From: an uncultured Pseudomonadota bacterium
Lineage (GTDB): Bacteria; Pseudomonadota; Gammaproteobacteria; Burkholderiales; Burkholderiaceae_C
Assembly: GCA_945952465.1 (NCBI GenBank)
Contig: CAMFIB010000005.1
Location: forward strand, 84,820 to 125,127
Direction of reading: 5' to 3'
Length of the DNA stretch: 40,308 nt
Shown here in pieces: positions 7,254 to 16,913 of the stretch (its first letter is position 1; the number at the start of each line of letters is the position of its first letter). The notes below the pieces were generated by a model. The model ran no database searches. It was given only the letters and a program-made list of their open reading frames with translations, and was not told the origin of the DNA. Both the position numbers and the translations under genes were made by a program.

Positions 7254-8711
7254 TCAGCGTGCGCTGATCCGGCAGTTGCTGACCGGCGGCCGGCCCGCGA
7301 AGCGGTCTGCGATGAACTGCACGCCACCCGGCGCCCCGAGGAAGATGCCGGCCAGATGCTCGTAGGGGCCAGAGCGGAATTCCACCGTCGCGCCCTGGGC
7401 GCACCAGCTGTCGCGCAGCCGCTCCGCGAATTCGTAGGGCACGATGTTGTCCATGTTGCCGTGGTACACGTACATGGGCACGCGCGGGGCGGTGTTGCCC
7501 AACTGCTGCTCCTTCAGCCGCGCGCGGACCTGCGGCAGCTGCGCGAAGTCGGGCGAGGTCACGTCGGAGGTGCGCAGGCCGGGGTAGGCGAGCAGCTCCT
7601 GGTAGATGCACTGGGTGCGTGCCGACTCGAACAGCTTCTGTCCTTCCGGCTTGATGTAGGCCTTCAGGTTCAGTTCGGGGTAGGCGTTGTCCAGGCCGAT
7701 CATCTGGGCCAGCAGCAGGCCGGAATTGATGAGCCCGCCCTGGTTCCAGAAATCGGCAATGGCCAGCGCGTCGGTCACCACGCCGCCCGCCACGATGCCC
7801 TTCATGTTCAGCTCCGGCGCATAGCTGGGCTGCAACTGTGCCGCCCAGGCCGCCGCCTGTCCGCCCTGCGAATAGCCGGTGAGGCCGACCATGCTCTGCG
7901 GCGTGGCGCCGGTGCCCGGCAGCTTCAGCGCGGCGCGGATCACGTCGAGCCCGGCCATGCCTTCCGGGCGGCCGATGAGGTAGCTCTCCGGCACCTTGGT
8001 GCCGCCGCCCACGTAGTCGGTCACGGCCACCACGTAGCCGCGCAGCAGAAGCTGGTGGTATTCGGCCACCGAGTAGTCCACCATCAGCGGCGTGAGCGTG
8101 GCGATGTTGAAGCCCTGCGACGGCGCGCAGTGGTCGCCCATGCCGCGCGTGCCCGGCGTGACGCCGACCACCGGGCGCTGCGCGTACTTGGGCCCGCCGA
8201 CCGGCACGCCGAGGTTGGTGCCCAGCAGCTCGCCCACCACCGGCAGCGTGGGCAGCGGCCCCTGCAGCGCCACCGGCACGTTCACCAGGCCGCTCAGGTC
8301 CAGCGTGGGCACCAGCACCGTGCCGGTCACCGGCACCAGCTTGCCGTTCACGTCGGTCGAGACGTACATGATCTGCGTGACCTTGGCTTCGGGGAAATGC
8401 GGCGCCAGCACGCTGCGGCTCTTCAGGATGTCGCCCGGCTTCTTGCCGGCGGTGGACACGCCGCTGACGTCGTAGAACGGGTCGTTGCGGCCGCCATACA
8501 GCACCTTCTGCAACGTGGTCAGCAGGTCGCCGTTCAGCAGGCTGGTGACGGGTGTCAGGCTGGGAACGCCGCCCACCGCCAGCGGGCCGCCGGTGCTGTT
8601 GCCCGACAGCGAAAGCTGCGCGCCGGCGGGCGCCGACGCGAGCGCCGACACCAGGGACACGAGCAGCGCGGCCAGCTTGCCGGCGCCGCGCGCGGAGAAT
8701 GAATGCTTCAA
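7254..8711 (-). CDS. Secreted LIP-type lipase (alpha/beta hydrolase)
   Basis: The best start is the TTG at 8709-8711, because an AGGAG sequence lies 7 bases upstream and the resulting 485-residue protein starts with a clean Sec signal peptide (KHSFSARGAGKLAALL to APAGA, cleavage near residue 31). The open frame extends further upstream but without signal or ribosome site. The nucleophile elbow is GYSQGG (Ser about 281); the later Asp in HGNMDNIVPYEF and the His in YEHLAGIF complete a likely triad. The order and spacing are those of the secretory lipase (LIP) family first known from Candida. It should be exported and act on triglyceride or other ester substrates. The gene stands alone, upstream of an AraC regulator gene on the same strand. 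Confidence 0.82.
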   Translation of the reverse strand: MKHSFSARGAGKLAALLVSLVSALASAPAGAQLSLSGNSTGGPLAVGGVPSLTPVTSLLNGDLLTTLQKVLYGGRNDPFYDVSGVSTAGKKPGDILKSRSVLAPHFPEAKVTQIMYVSTDVNGKLVPVTGTVLVPTLDLSGLVNVPVALQGPLPTLPVVGELLGTNLGVPVGGPKYAQRPVVGVTPGTRGMGDHCAPSQGFNIATLTPLMVDYSVAEYHQLLLRGYVVAVTDYVGGGTKVPESYLIGRPEGMAGLDVIRAALKLPGTGATPQSMVGLTGYSQGGQAAAWAAQLQPSYAPELNMKGIVAGGVVTDALAIADFWNQGGLINSGLLLAQMIGLDNAYPELNLKAYIKPEGQKLFESARTQCIYQELLAYPGLRTSDVTSPDFAQLPQVRARLKEQQLGNTAPRVPMYVYHGNMDNIVPYEFAERLRDSWCAQGATVEFRSGPYEHLAGIFLGAPGGVQFIADRFAGRPPVSNCRISAR

Positions 8712-8927
8712 GATTTGTCTCCTGTTTTTTTGGAATGAAACGCGAATGCCGGGCCAGCGGAAGGGCTGGCGCGGCACCCGGTTCCATTCTGGGAAGAGCC
8801 CCGGTTTGCGGCCGCTTCCACCGGGCAGGTGCCCGTCTCTGGAGGGCAGATATGTGAACCAAAGGCTTACAGGCAGGCCCATGCACCGCGACGCGTGGCG
8901 CGGCGCCAGGCGGCGATTCTGGGTGAG

Positions 8928-8995
8928 GTTTTTGAAGAAAATCCGGCGCAAGTCAGCGCCAGATGGTTATTTCGCGCTATTGATTCAGGAGCGCT
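8928..8995 (+). repeat. Dispersed ~60-bp repeat, copy 2
   Basis: Lies between the lipase start and the end of hyi; the last eleven bases supply the hyi stop codon and final two codons. It contains the perfect hairpin GGCGC-AAGTCA-GCGCC, AT-rich flanks, and GCTATTGATTCAGGAGCGC, which is identical to copy 5 (32140-32207) for 18 bases. The remaining part of the 273-base gap upstream (8712-8927) shows no gene. Confidence 0.8.
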
Positions 8996-9830
8996 GCGCG
9001 TGCGCCTCGCGCCAGCGATTGAGCCAGCCCAGCCCATCCCGCGTGGCATTCGCCGCCGCGCCGCGCGCCGGCCGGTACTCGCAGCCCACCCAGCCGGCGT
9101 AGCCGAGTTCGTCGAGCACCCCGAACAAGTGTTCGTAGTTCACCTCGCCCAGGTCGGGCTCGCCGCGCGCGGGCACGCCGGCGATCTGGATGTGGCCGAC
9201 CTTGCCGCCGGGCAGGTACTTGCGCAGCTTCATTTCCAGGTCGCCCTCGACGACCTGGCAGTGGTACAGGTCCATCTGCACCTTCAGGTGCGGTGAATTC
9301 ACGGCGTCCACGATCTCGTGCGCGTGGTCCTGCCGGTTCAGGAAGTAGCGCGGCATGTCGCGCTGGTTGATGCCTTCGACCAGCAGCGTGACGCCGTGGC
9401 GCCCCGCCTCCTCGGCCGCCCATGCGAGGTTGGCCACGACCAGCGGCTTGAGCGACTCGCGTGCCGTGTGTTCGGGCAGGATGCCGCTCATCACATGCAC
9501 GCGCGGGCAACCGAGCTGCTGCGCGTAGTGCAGCGCGTAGGCGATGCCGGCGCGGAACTCGGCCTCGCGGCCGGGCAGGGCGGCGGTGCCGCGTTCGCCG
9601 CGCGCCCAGGCGGTCTGCATGGCGGCGTAGTCGGCGCCGCCGGGCGGCGCATTGAACAGCACCTGCTGCAGTTGCCAGCGGTCGAGCCGCGCCTTCAGTT
9701 CGGCGGCCGGCCATTCGTAGGGGAACAGGTATTCCACCGCGCGAAAGCCGTCGAGCGCGGCCGCCTCGAAGCGGTCGAGGAAGGGCCGCTCGGTGTACAT
9801 CAGGCTGAGGTTGGCGGCGAAACGGGGCAT
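8985..9830 (-). CDS. hyi: Hydroxypyruvate isomerase-like TIM-barrel protein
   Basis: 281 residues with the start at [14 protein letters not shown], where the family normally begins. It has xylose-isomerase-like TIM-barrel features: [43 protein letters not shown] (metal-site Glu), [12 protein letters not shown] (metal-site Asp/His), [21 protein letters not shown] and GWVGCEYRP (last metal Glu). Family members isomerise hydroxypyruvate with tartronate semialdehyde, or act on 2-oxo-tetronates (OtnI); the exact substrate is not decided. It is the last gene of the metX-metW-chrA-hyi run, starting ten bases after the chrA stop. The C-terminal codons overlap a dispersed repeat. Confidence 0.83.
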   Translation of the reverse strand: MPRFAANLSLMYTERPFLDRFEAAALDGFRAVEYLFPYEWPAAELKARLDRWQLQQVLFNAPPGGADYAAMQTAWARGERGTAALPGREAEFRAGIAYALHYAQQLGCPRVHVMSGILPEHTARESLKPLVVANLAWAAEEAGRHGVTLLVEGINQRDMPRYFLNRQDHAHEIVDAVNSPHLKVQMDLYHCQVVEGDLEMKLRKYLPGGKVGHIQIAGVPARGEPDLGEVNYEHLFGVLDELGYAGWVGCEYRPARGAAANATRDGLGWLNRWREAHAQRS

Positions 9831-9840
9831 GGCCGAAAGC

Positions 9841-11214
<1,374 letters not shown>

Positions 11215-11218
11215 GGCG

Positions 11219-11809
11219 TCAGGCCGGCCGCTGCTGCAGCTTGAACACCGCCGTGCCCGCGCGCGCGTTGGGCCAGAGGCGCACCGTGCGGCCGTCCTGC
11301 AGGCCATGGCTGTCCAGCACGGCCAGCCCGTTCTTGCGGGCCAGCGCCTCGAAGTCGCGGAAGGTGCCCACGCGGATGTTCGGCGTGTCGTACCACTGGT
11401 AGGGCAGGCGGCGCGTCACCGGCATGCGGCCACCCAGCACCGCCAGCCGGTTCGGCCAGTGGCCGAAATTGGGAAACGCCACCACGCCGATGCGGCCCAC
11501 CCGCGCGGTCTCGCGCAGCATGGTCTCGGTGTTGCGCAGGTGTTGCAGCGTGTCGATCTGCAGCACCACGTCGAAGGAGTTGTCGTCGAACATCGCCAGC
11601 CCGTCTTCGAGGTTGAGCTGGATCACGTTGACGCCGCGCTTCACGCAGGCCAGCACGTTGGCGTCGGCGATCTCGATGCCGTAGCCGCTGCACCCGCGGT
11701 GCCGCTGCAAATGGTCGAGCATGGCGCCGTTGCCGCAGCCGAGGTCGAGCACGCGGGAGCCCGCGGGCACCAGCTCGGCTATCGCTTCCATGATCTGCCG
11801 ATCCGTCAT
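11219..11809 (-). CDS. metW: Methionine biosynthesis protein MetW
   Basis: 196 residues with a class I methyltransferase fold: motif [13 protein letters not shown], then [30 protein letters not shown], and the MetW-specific QTLQ-like stretch [13 protein letters not shown] and [24 protein letters not shown]. MetW is encoded next to MetX in many proteobacteria and actinobacteria and is needed for, or activates, homoserine acylation. Its ATG overlaps the metX stop by four bases (ATGA), so the two are translationally coupled. Confidence 0.95.
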   Translation of the reverse strand: MTDRQIMEAIAELVPAGSRVLDLGCGNGAMLDHLQRHRGCSGYGIEIADANVLACVKRGVNVIQLNLEDGLAMFDDNSFDVVLQIDTLQHLRNTETMLRETARVGRIGVVAFPNFGHWPNRLAVLGGRMPVTRRLPYQWYDTPNIRVGTFRDFEALARKNGLAVLDSHGLQDGRTVRLWPNARAGTAVFKLQQRPA

Positions 11810-12927
11810 GCGCCCACCTGTCGGAAATACTCGCGCACCACGCCGATGTAGCGCGGGTCGTCGAGCAGGAAGGCGTCGTGGCCGTGCGGCGCGTCGATTT
11901 CGGCGTAGGCCACGTCGCGGCGGTTGTCGAGCAGCGCCTTCACCACCTCGCGGCTGCGGCGCGGCGAGAAGCGCCAGTCGGTGGTGAAGCTCACCAGCAG
12001 GAAGCGGGCGCTGGCCTTCGCGAGCGCGGCGGTGAGGTTGCCGCCGTGGGCGCGGGCCGGGTCGAAGTAGTCGAGCGCGCGGGTGATCAGCAGGTAGGTG
12101 TTGGCGTCGAAGTAGTCGCTGAACTTGTCGCCCTGGTAGCGCAGGTAGCTTTCGATTTCGAACTCCACGTCCTGAGTCGAATACCGGTAGGCGCCGGTGG
12201 CCAGCGCGTCGCGCAGATGCCGGCCGAACTTCGCGTTCATCACGTCGTCGCTCAAATACGTGATGTGGCCGATCATCCGCGCGATGCGCAGGCCGCGCTT
12301 GGGCACCACGCCGTGGCGGTAGAAGTGGCCGCCGTGGAAGTCGGGGTCGGTCACGATGGCGCGGCGGGCGACCTCGTTGAACGCGATGTTCTCGGCGTTC
12401 AGGTTGGGCGCGCTGGCGATCACCACCGCATGGCGCACGCGGTCGGGGTACTGCAGCGTCCAGCTCAATGCCTGCATGCCGCCCAGGCTGCCGCCCATCA
12501 CGGCGGCCAGCGTCTGAATGCCCAGCGCGTCGAGCAGCCGGGCCTGCGCCGCCACCCAGTCTTCCACCGTCACCACCGGGAAGTCGGCGCCGTAGGGTTC
12601 GCCGGTGGCGGGGTTGGGGTGCATCGGCCCGGTCGAGCCGAAGCAGGAGCCGAGGTTGTTGACGCCGATGACGAAGAAGCGGTCCGTGTCGACCGGCTTG
12701 CCGGGGCCGATCATGTTGTCCCACCAGCCTTCGCTTTTCGGCTGCCCGGCGTAGCGGCCCGCCACATGGTGCGACGCGTTCAGCGCGTGGCAGACCAGCA
12801 CCGCGTTGGAGCGGTCGGCGTTGAGCGTGCCGTAGGTCTCGTAGGTGAGGTCGTAGCCGGCCACCGACGCGCCGCTGGCCAGCGGCAGCGGCTCGGCGAA
12901 ATGGTGGGTCTGCGGCGTGACGATCAT
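11806..12927 (-). CDS. metX: Homoserine O-acyltransferase MetX
   Basis: 373 residues from ATG 12925-12927. An alpha/beta hydrolase-fold acyltransferase: [48 protein letters not shown], nucleophile elbow [13 protein letters not shown] (catalytic Ser), and the C-terminal Asp/His region ending [13 protein letters not shown]. It acylates L-homoserine with acetyl-CoA or succinyl-CoA at the start of methionine synthesis; burkholderial MetX proteins are often succinyltransferases, which cannot be settled by eye. An in-frame TTG seven codons upstream falls in the terminator T-run and is unlikely. The leader holds a SAM-II riboswitch and an intrinsic terminator, so expression should fall when SAM is plentiful. 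metW, chrA and hyi follow with gaps of at most ten bases. Confidence 0.95.
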   Translation of the reverse strand: MIVTPQTHHFAEPLPLASGASVAGYDLTYETYGTLNADRSNAVLVCHALNASHHVAGRYAGQPKSEGWWDNMIGPGKPVDTDRFFVIGVNNLGSCFGSTGPMHPNPATGEPYGADFPVVTVEDWVAAQARLLDALGIQTLAAVMGGSLGGMQALSWTLQYPDRVRHAVVIASAPNLNAENIAFNEVARRAIVTDPDFHGGHFYRHGVVPKRGLRIARMIGHITYLSDDVMNAKFGRHLRDALATGAYRYSTQDVEFEIESYLRYQGDKFSDYFDANTYLLITRALDYFDPARAHGGNLTAALAKASARFLLVSFTTDWRFSPRRSREVVKALLDNRRDVAYAEIDAPHGHDAFLLDDPRYIGVVREYFRQVGA

Positions 12928-12939
12928 CTGGGGCGAGCG

Positions 12940-12979
12940 AAAAAACAAAAACCCGGCGTCGCTAGAGGCGAGGCCGGGT
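12940..12979 (-). terminator. Intrinsic terminator in the metX leader
   Basis: On the minus strand ACCCGGC (12979-12973) pairs with GCCGGGT (12957-12951), extended by a four-pair inner stem (12971-12968 with 12962-12959) around a five-base loop, then TTTTTGTTTTTT. It lies between the SAM-II aptamer and the metX start, 12 bases before the ATG, and is the likely expression platform. It would also stop read-through from the upstream transporter gene. Confidence 0.9.
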
Positions 12980-12992
12980 CGGCGGGGTACTC

Positions 12993-13041
12993 GTCTTTAG
13001 CTGAATTTCTAAAGCGCCCGCAATCGGGTCAAATCGGCGCC
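12993..13041 (-). promoter_or_regulatory. SAM-II riboswitch aptamer upstream of metX
   Basis: Reading the minus strand: P1 5' strand GGCGCC (13041-13036), a 17-base loop GATTTGACCCGATTGCG, P1 3' strand GGCGCT (13018-13013), an 11-base linker TTAGAAATTCA, then GCTAAAG. The well-known SAM-II sequence has the same order and the same loop and linker lengths, with loop GAUUUAACCGUAUUGCA and 3' strand GCUAAA forming the pseudoknot; the match to the loop is 12 to 13 of 17 from memory. SAM-II elements control metA/metX genes, and metX is the next gene. Comparison is with the remembered consensus, not a covariance search. Confidence 0.93.
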
Positions 13042-13046
13042 CCGCC

Positions 13047-13052
13047 AGTATA
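13047..13052 (-). promoter_or_regulatory. -10 box of the metX operon
   Basis: TATACT on the minus strand places transcription start about seven bases on, at 13040-13041, exactly the first base of riboswitch stem P1. No good -35 hexamer is visible upstream, where the sequence is very GC-rich. Confidence 0.65.
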
Positions 13053-13078
13053 GCGGCGGCCTGCGGGGGGGTGCCGGC

Positions 13079-13645
13079 TCAGCCGGCCAGCAGCGCCGCA
13101 ATGCCCAGCGCCAGGAAGATCAGCGCCGACACCACGTGGATGGCGCGCACCGGCAGCTTGCGGGTGAGCCTGTCGCCCAGCCAGACGGCCGGCGCATTGG
13201 CCAGCATCATGCCCAGCGTGGTGCCCGTCACCACGGCGGCGTAGGCGTCGAAGCGGGCCACCAGCATCACGGTGGCCACCTGCGTCTTGTCGCCCATCTC
13301 GGCCAGGAAGAAGGCCACCAGCGTGGTGCCGAACACGCCGAGGTGGGAGCGCGGGCGGGCGGCTTCGTCGGTGTCGTCGAGCTTGTCGGGCACCAGCATC
13401 CACGCCGCCATGGCGAGGAAAGACACGCCGAGCAGGATGCGCAGCCCTTGCGCGCCGAGCTGCGTGGTCAGCCAGGCGCCGACCGCGCCGGCCAGCGCAT
13501 GGTTGACGATGGTGGCCACGAAGATGCCCGCCAGAATCGGCCAGGGCCGGCGGAAGCGCGCCGACAGCAGCAGCGCGAGCAGTTGCGTCTTGTCGCCGAT
13601 TTCAGCGAGCGCGACGATGGCGGTGGAGATGAGGAAAGCGTCCAT
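13079..13645 (-). CDS. GDT1/TMEM165 family cation transporter (UPF0016)
   Basis: 188 residues from the ATG at 13643-13645. Two homologous halves, each of three helices, carry the family motif Glu-x-Gly-Asp-Lys-Thr: ALAEIGDKTQLLALLLSARF near the N-terminus and FFLAEMGDKTQVATVMLVARF near residue 105. Family members export Mn2+ or exchange Ca2+/Mn2+ for H+ across the inner membrane. The start has no Shine-Dalgarno; a TACAAT box lies 12 bases upstream. I found no yybP-ykoY manganese riboswitch in the leader. The gene precedes the metX operon on the same strand but is separated from it by a promoter, riboswitch and terminator. Confidence 0.9.
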   Translation of the reverse strand: MDAFLISTAIVALAEIGDKTQLLALLLSARFRRPWPILAGIFVATIVNHALAGAVGAWLTTQLGAQGLRILLGVSFLAMAAWMLVPDKLDDTDEAARPRSHLGVFGTTLVAFFLAEMGDKTQVATVMLVARFDAYAAVVTGTTLGMMLANAPAVWLGDRLTRKLPVRAIHVVSALIFLALGIAALLAG

Positions 13646-13657
13646 GGAGCGGCGGCG

Positions 13658-13663
13658 ATTGTA
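13658..13663 (-). promoter_or_regulatory. -10-like TACAAT of the GDT1-family gene
   Basis: TACAAT on the minus strand, 12 bases before the ATG, implies a leader of only about five or six bases. No convincing -35 is seen. Confidence 0.5.
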
Positions 13664-13791
13664 GGCAGGGGCGGTTCGGCGCGGGGCCATGCCCCACGGC
13701 GTAGGTGGGGTCCGTCAACACCGCGTCATGCTGGCCGATTCCGGTGGCGGGCCGCGGGTGCGACGCTGGAGGCAGCCTGAGGAGTTCCGCC

Positions 13792-14253
13792 ATGAACACG
13801 TTCCGCACGCCCCGCCGTTTCGCCGCATCGGCCGCCCTGCTGCTGGCCGCCGCCACCTCTGCCGTGGCCTGGGCGCAGGGGGCCGGCCCAGCCGCCGTGC
13901 CGGCGCCCACCGCGCCCACGGCGCTCAGCCCGGTCGGCTCGCCGCCTTCGGCCATTGGCGCGCCGGTGGTGCCGTCGGGGGTGGGTGCGCCGCCTTCGGT
14001 GGCCGGCACCCTGCCGTCGCCCGGCGCCACGCTGCCGTCGGGCACGCTCGCCAACCCGAACCCCAGCCCCGGCGCGCTGGCGGCGTCGCGCAGCTTTGCC
14101 GACCCCAGCCGCGCGGCCGGCGCCGACGCGCTCTCCAATGGCGCTGACCTGTGCCCGGCCAGCCTGATCCGCACCGCCGCCGGCTGCGTGCCGATCAGCC
14201 AGGCCCGTTCGTCGGGCGACAACACGCTGTACCGGCGCGACTTCAAGCGCTGA
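13792..14253 (+). CDS. Small secreted Pro/Ala-rich protein of unknown function
   Basis: 153 residues. The start at ATG 13792 follows a GAGGAG Shine-Dalgarno and opens a Sec signal peptide (RRFAASAALLLAAATSAVAWAQG, cleavage near residue 26). The next 70 residues are low complexity, made of Pro, Ala, Gly, Ser and Val with a loose PSG/LPSG/PPS pattern, so probably disordered. The conserved-looking end contains NGADLCPASLIRTAAGCVPIS, whose two cysteines are spaced to form a disulfide, then DNTLYRRDFKR. I do not recognise a family. It lies between the divergent GDT1-family gene and the ammonium transporter gene. Confidence 0.65.
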   Translation: MNTFRTPRRFAASAALLLAAATSAVAWAQGAGPAAVPAPTAPTALSPVGSPPSAIGAPVVPSGVGAPPSVAGTLPSPGATLPSGTLANPNPSPGALAASRSFADPSRAAGADALSNGADLCPASLIRTAAGCVPISQARSSGDNTLYRRDFKR

Positions 14254-14338
14254 CGCTCCCGGCCGACGCGCCGGGGCGCCTCTTCAGCCCCCAGCCACCT
14301 CCCGATCCCGCCCTGCACCAAGCCGGGGCGCACAGCCT

Positions 14339-14354
14339 TGGCGCGTTATTTGCT
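14339..14354 (+). promoter_or_regulatory. Sigma-54 promoter of the ammonium transporter gene
   Basis: TGGCGCGTTATTTGCT fits the -24/-12 consensus TGGCACG-N4-TTGCW with one mismatch; GG (14340-14341) and GC (14352-14353) are ten bases apart as required. Transcription would start near 14365, 62 bases before the ATG. Nitrogen control through NtrC is expected. Confidence 0.85.
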
Positions 14355-14358
14355 TGAT

Positions 14359-14398
14359 TTTGGTGCGATTTCGCGGCAATCGCCGATCGCGCACCAAA
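14359..14398. promoter_or_regulatory. 9-bp inverted repeat at the amt transcription start
   Basis: TTTGGTGCG (14359-14367) and CGCACCAAA (14390-14398) are exact complements with 22 bases between. They straddle the inferred start and early leader. The half-sites resemble NtrC half-sites in everted order; a leader hairpin is the alternative. Confidence 0.45.
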
Positions 14399-14426
14399 CC
14401 ACTGCATTTTCGAGGTCGGGAGACAT

Positions 14427-15629
14427 ATGGAAGCACTAAAGCAGGGCTCGGACGCCTTGTTCATCCTGTTGGGCGGCATCATGGTGTTGGCCATGCACGC
14501 GGGTTTCGCCTTTCTGGAGCTGGGCACCGTTCGCAAGAAGAACCAGGTCAATGCGTTGGTGAAGATCCTGGTCGATTTCTCGGTCTCGACCGTCGTCTAC
14601 TTCGTCGTCGGCTACGCGGTGGCGTATGGCACCTCCTTCTTCGTCGGCGCCGACCAGCTCGCGCAGCGTAACGGCTACGACCTCGTCAAGTTCTTCTTCC
14701 TGCTGACCTTCGCGGCGGCCATTCCGGCCATCATTTCCGGTGGCATTGCCGAGCGTGCGCGCTTCGGCCCGCAACTGATGGCAACGGCGGTCATCGTCGG
14801 CTTCATCTACCCATTCTTCGAGGGCATTGCCTGGAACCAGCATTTCGGCGTGCAGGCCTGGATCAAGGGCCTGACCGGCGAGGAGTTCCATGATTTCGCC
14901 GGCTCCATCGTCGTGCATGCGGTGGGCGGCTGGCTGGCGCTGCCGGCGGTGCTGCTGCTGGGCGCGCGCAGCAACCGCTACCGCAAGGATGGCGGCATCG
15001 CCTCGCACCCGCCGAGCAACATCCCCTTCCTGGCGCTGGGCGCATGGATTCTCACGGTGGGCTGGTTCGGCTTCAACGTGATGAGCGCGCAGACCATCGA
15101 CAAGATCTCCGGCCTGGTCGCGGTGAACTCGCTGATGGCCATGGTGGGTGGCACGCTGGCGGCGCTGGCGGCCGGCCGCAACGACCCCGGCTTCGTGCAC
15201 AACGGCCCGCTGGCCGGCCTGGTGGCGGTGTGCGCCGGCTCCGACCTGATGCACCCGCTGGGCGCGCTGGTGGTGGGCGCGGTGGCGGGCGGCCTGTTCG
15301 TGGTGATGTTCACGCTCACGCAGAACAAGTGGAAGATCGACGACGTGCTGGGCGTGTGGCCGCTGCACGGCCTGTGCGGGCTGTGGGGCGGCATCGCGGC
15401 CGGTATCTTCGGCGCCAAGGCGCTGGGCGGTCTGGGCGGCGTGAGTTTCGGCGCTCAGGTGATCGGCAGCCTGATGGGCGTGGGCTGGGCGCTGCTGGGC
15501 GGCGCCGTGGTCTACGGCACGATCAAGAAGCTCGTGGGCCTGCGGCTGTCGCAGGAAGAGGAATTCGACGGGGCCGACCTGTCCATCCACCGCATCAGCG
15601 CCACGCCGGAGCGCGAGGCCAACTGGTGA
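14427..15629 (+). CDS. amt: Ammonium transporter (Amt/MEP/Rh family)
   Basis: 400 residues with about eleven membrane helices and no cleavable signal peptide. Seen family features are GFAFLELGTVRKKNQVNALVK in the first helices, FAAAIPAIISGGIAERARF, the first pore histidine in IVVHAVGGWLALPA, GWFGFNVMSAQT, DLMHPLGALVVGAVAGGLFV, and the second pore histidine in WPLHGLCGLWGGIAAG. It takes up ammonium through a trimeric pore under nitrogen limitation. A GGGAGA Shine-Dalgarno precedes the ATG, and a sigma-54 promoter lies upstream. No glnK gene is adjacent, which is unusual for amtB loci and suggests this is a second, stand-alone Amt. Confidence 0.94.
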   Translation: MEALKQGSDALFILLGGIMVLAMHAGFAFLELGTVRKKNQVNALVKILVDFSVSTVVYFVVGYAVAYGTSFFVGADQLAQRNGYDLVKFFFLLTFAAAIPAIISGGIAERARFGPQLMATAVIVGFIYPFFEGIAWNQHFGVQAWIKGLTGEEFHDFAGSIVVHAVGGWLALPAVLLLGARSNRYRKDGGIASHPPSNIPFLALGAWILTVGWFGFNVMSAQTIDKISGLVAVNSLMAMVGGTLAALAAGRNDPGFVHNGPLAGLVAVCAGSDLMHPLGALVVGAVAGGLFVVMFTLTQNKWKIDDVLGVWPLHGLCGLWGGIAAGIFGAKALGGLGGVSFGAQVIGSLMGVGWALLGGAVVYGTIKKLVGLRLSQEEEFDGADLSIHRISATPEREANW

Positions 15630-15641
15630 CGGATGGCCGGT

Positions 15642-15700
15642 GCCGCTTCTGATTTGATAGCAAACAATTCAGCAGCGGCGCTGACTTGCGGCCTAAAAGT
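15642..15700 (-). repeat. Dispersed ~60-bp repeat, copy 4 (convergent junction)
   Basis: Inverted relative to copy 1. Its reverse complement reads TTTTAGGCCGCAAGTCAGCG onward and ends AATCAGAAGCGGC; 47 of 57 positions match copy 1 without gaps. It lies between the stops of amt and the convergent argC. Confidence 0.85.
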
Positions 15701-15724
15701 CGCTTAAAACCGCCCAAACCGCCC

Positions 15725-15753
15725 AAGCCGCCTGAAAACCCGGTGGGCGGCTT
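15725..15753. terminator. GC hairpin at the argC 3' end
   Basis: AAGCCGCC (15725-15732) and GGCGGCTT (15746-15753) form an eight-pair stem touching the argC stop. On the argC strand it is followed by a G/T-rich run rather than a clean T-tract; three near-identical AACCGCCC units precede it on the plus strand. A weak terminator is likely. Confidence 0.5.
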
Positions 15754-16671
15754 TCAGTCGCCCAGGCCGAGCATCAGCTTGAGGTTCTGCACCGCCGCGC
15801 CGCTGGCGCCCTTGCCCAGGTTGTCCAGCCGGGCCATCAGCACGGCGTGGGGAAACTCGGGGTTGGAGAACACCCGCAGCTCCATCTGGTTGGTGTCGTT
15901 CAGCGCGGTGGCGTCGAGCTTGCCTTCGGCGCCCGCTGCTTCCACCGTGACCCAGCGGCTGCCGGCGTAGTGCTGCGTCAGCGCGGCCTGCAGGTCGTTG
16001 GCGCTGGGCTTGCCGGGCAACTGGTCGAGGTGCAGCGGCAGTTCCACGATCATGCCCTGCTTGAAGTTGCCAACCGACGGCACGAAGATGGGCCGGCGGC
16101 TCAGGCCGGTGTACTTCATGATTTCCGGCACATGCTTGTGCTTCAGGCCCAGGCCATAGGCCTCGAACAGCGGCGCCTCGCCGTTCTCGTAGGCCTCGAT
16201 CATCGTGCGGCCGCCGCCGGAATAACCGCTGACCGACGGCAGCGCGATGGGAAAGTCGCGCGGCAGCAGCCCGGCGTCGACCAGCGGCCGCACCAGCGCG
16301 ATGGCGCCGGTGGCGTAGCAGCCGGGGTTGGACACGCGGGCGGCCTTGCGGATCAGCTCGGCCTGGCCGGGCGCGAGTTCCGGGAAGCCGTAGACCCAGC
16401 CGTCTGCGGTGCGGTGGGCGGTGGAGGCGTCGATGATGCGCGGGCCGCCGGCGCCCAGGCCGTCCACCATGGCCACCGTTTCGCGGGCGGCGTCGTCGTG
16501 CAGGCACAGAATGACCAGATCAACGCCGGCGATCAGCTCGCGCTTGGCGGCGGGGTCTTTGCGGCGCTCGGGCGCGATGCTGACCAGCTCTACGCCGGCC
16601 ATGTTCTGCAGGCGGTCGCGGATCTGCAGACCGGTGGTGCCGGCTTCGCCGTCGATGAAGATTTTGGCCAT
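15754..16671 (-). CDS. argC: N-acetyl-gamma-glutamyl-phosphate reductase, type 2
   Basis: 305 residues, the short (type 2) ArgC length. The N-terminus [19 protein letters not shown] is the NADP-binding loop; catalytic Cys is in [15 protein letters not shown]; downstream are [33 protein letters not shown] (catalytic His), [20 protein letters not shown] and [19 protein letters not shown]. It reduces N-acetylglutamyl phosphate to the semialdehyde in arginine synthesis, in the cytoplasm. It stands alone on the minus strand, convergent with amt and divergent from sucC, whose starts are 242 bases apart. Confidence 0.95.
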   Translation of the reverse strand: MAKIFIDGEAGTTGLQIRDRLQNMAGVELVSIAPERRKDPAAKRELIAGVDLVILCLHDDAARETVAMVDGLGAGGPRIIDASTAHRTADGWVYGFPELAPGQAELIRKAARVSNPGCYATGAIALVRPLVDAGLLPRDFPIALPSVSGYSGGGRTMIEAYENGEAPLFEAYGLGLKHKHVPEIMKYTGLSRRPIFVPSVGNFKQGMIVELPLHLDQLPGKPSANDLQAALTQHYAGSRWVTVEAAGAEGKLDATALNDTNQMELRVFSNPEFPHAVLMARLDNLGKGASGAAVQNLKLMLGLGD

Positions 16672-16749
16672 GGCGTGTGCGGTGTCGAACGGGTCAAAAG
16701 GGTTGAAAACGGGCTTGGCCCGGTGTCAGCCGGGGGCAAGCGGGCCTCA

Positions 16750-16755
16750 TATAAT
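16750..16755 (+). promoter_or_regulatory. Candidate -10 TATAAT for sucCD
   Basis: A consensus TATAAT in an AT-rich patch within the 242-base argC-sucC gap. No clear -35 at the expected distance, and the resulting leader would be about 150 bases. The rest of the gap shows no gene or recognised RNA element. Confidence 0.4.
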
Positions 16756-16913
16756 TATGTATTACGCTACCAATGCGGCGTTATTTGTGCAATGCATCAT
16801 GATACAGTTCGCGCGGGATTCACGCCCATGTCACACCTCGCGGCGGCCGCGCCGCGGCTGATGCATTCGCACTCCCTTCTTCTTCGTCAGACCACGCCAG
16901 CGAGAGAGGCCCC

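Noticed and set aside
12981-13046. GGCGGGG/CCCCGCC pairing enclosing the SAM-II aptamer as an alternative stem
   Set aside because: With the -10 at 13047-13052 most of the GGCGGGG strand would lie upstream of the transcription start and not be in the RNA.
14314-14332. TGCACCA...GCGCA as an NtrC site just before the amt sigma-54 promoter
   Set aside because: The arms match NtrC poorly, the spacing is off, and it abuts the -24 box instead of lying about 100 bases upstream.
15708-15734. Three AACCGCCC-like units as a tandem repeat array or CRISPR-like element
   Set aside because: Only three short degenerate units, best explained as part of the argC 3' hairpin region.
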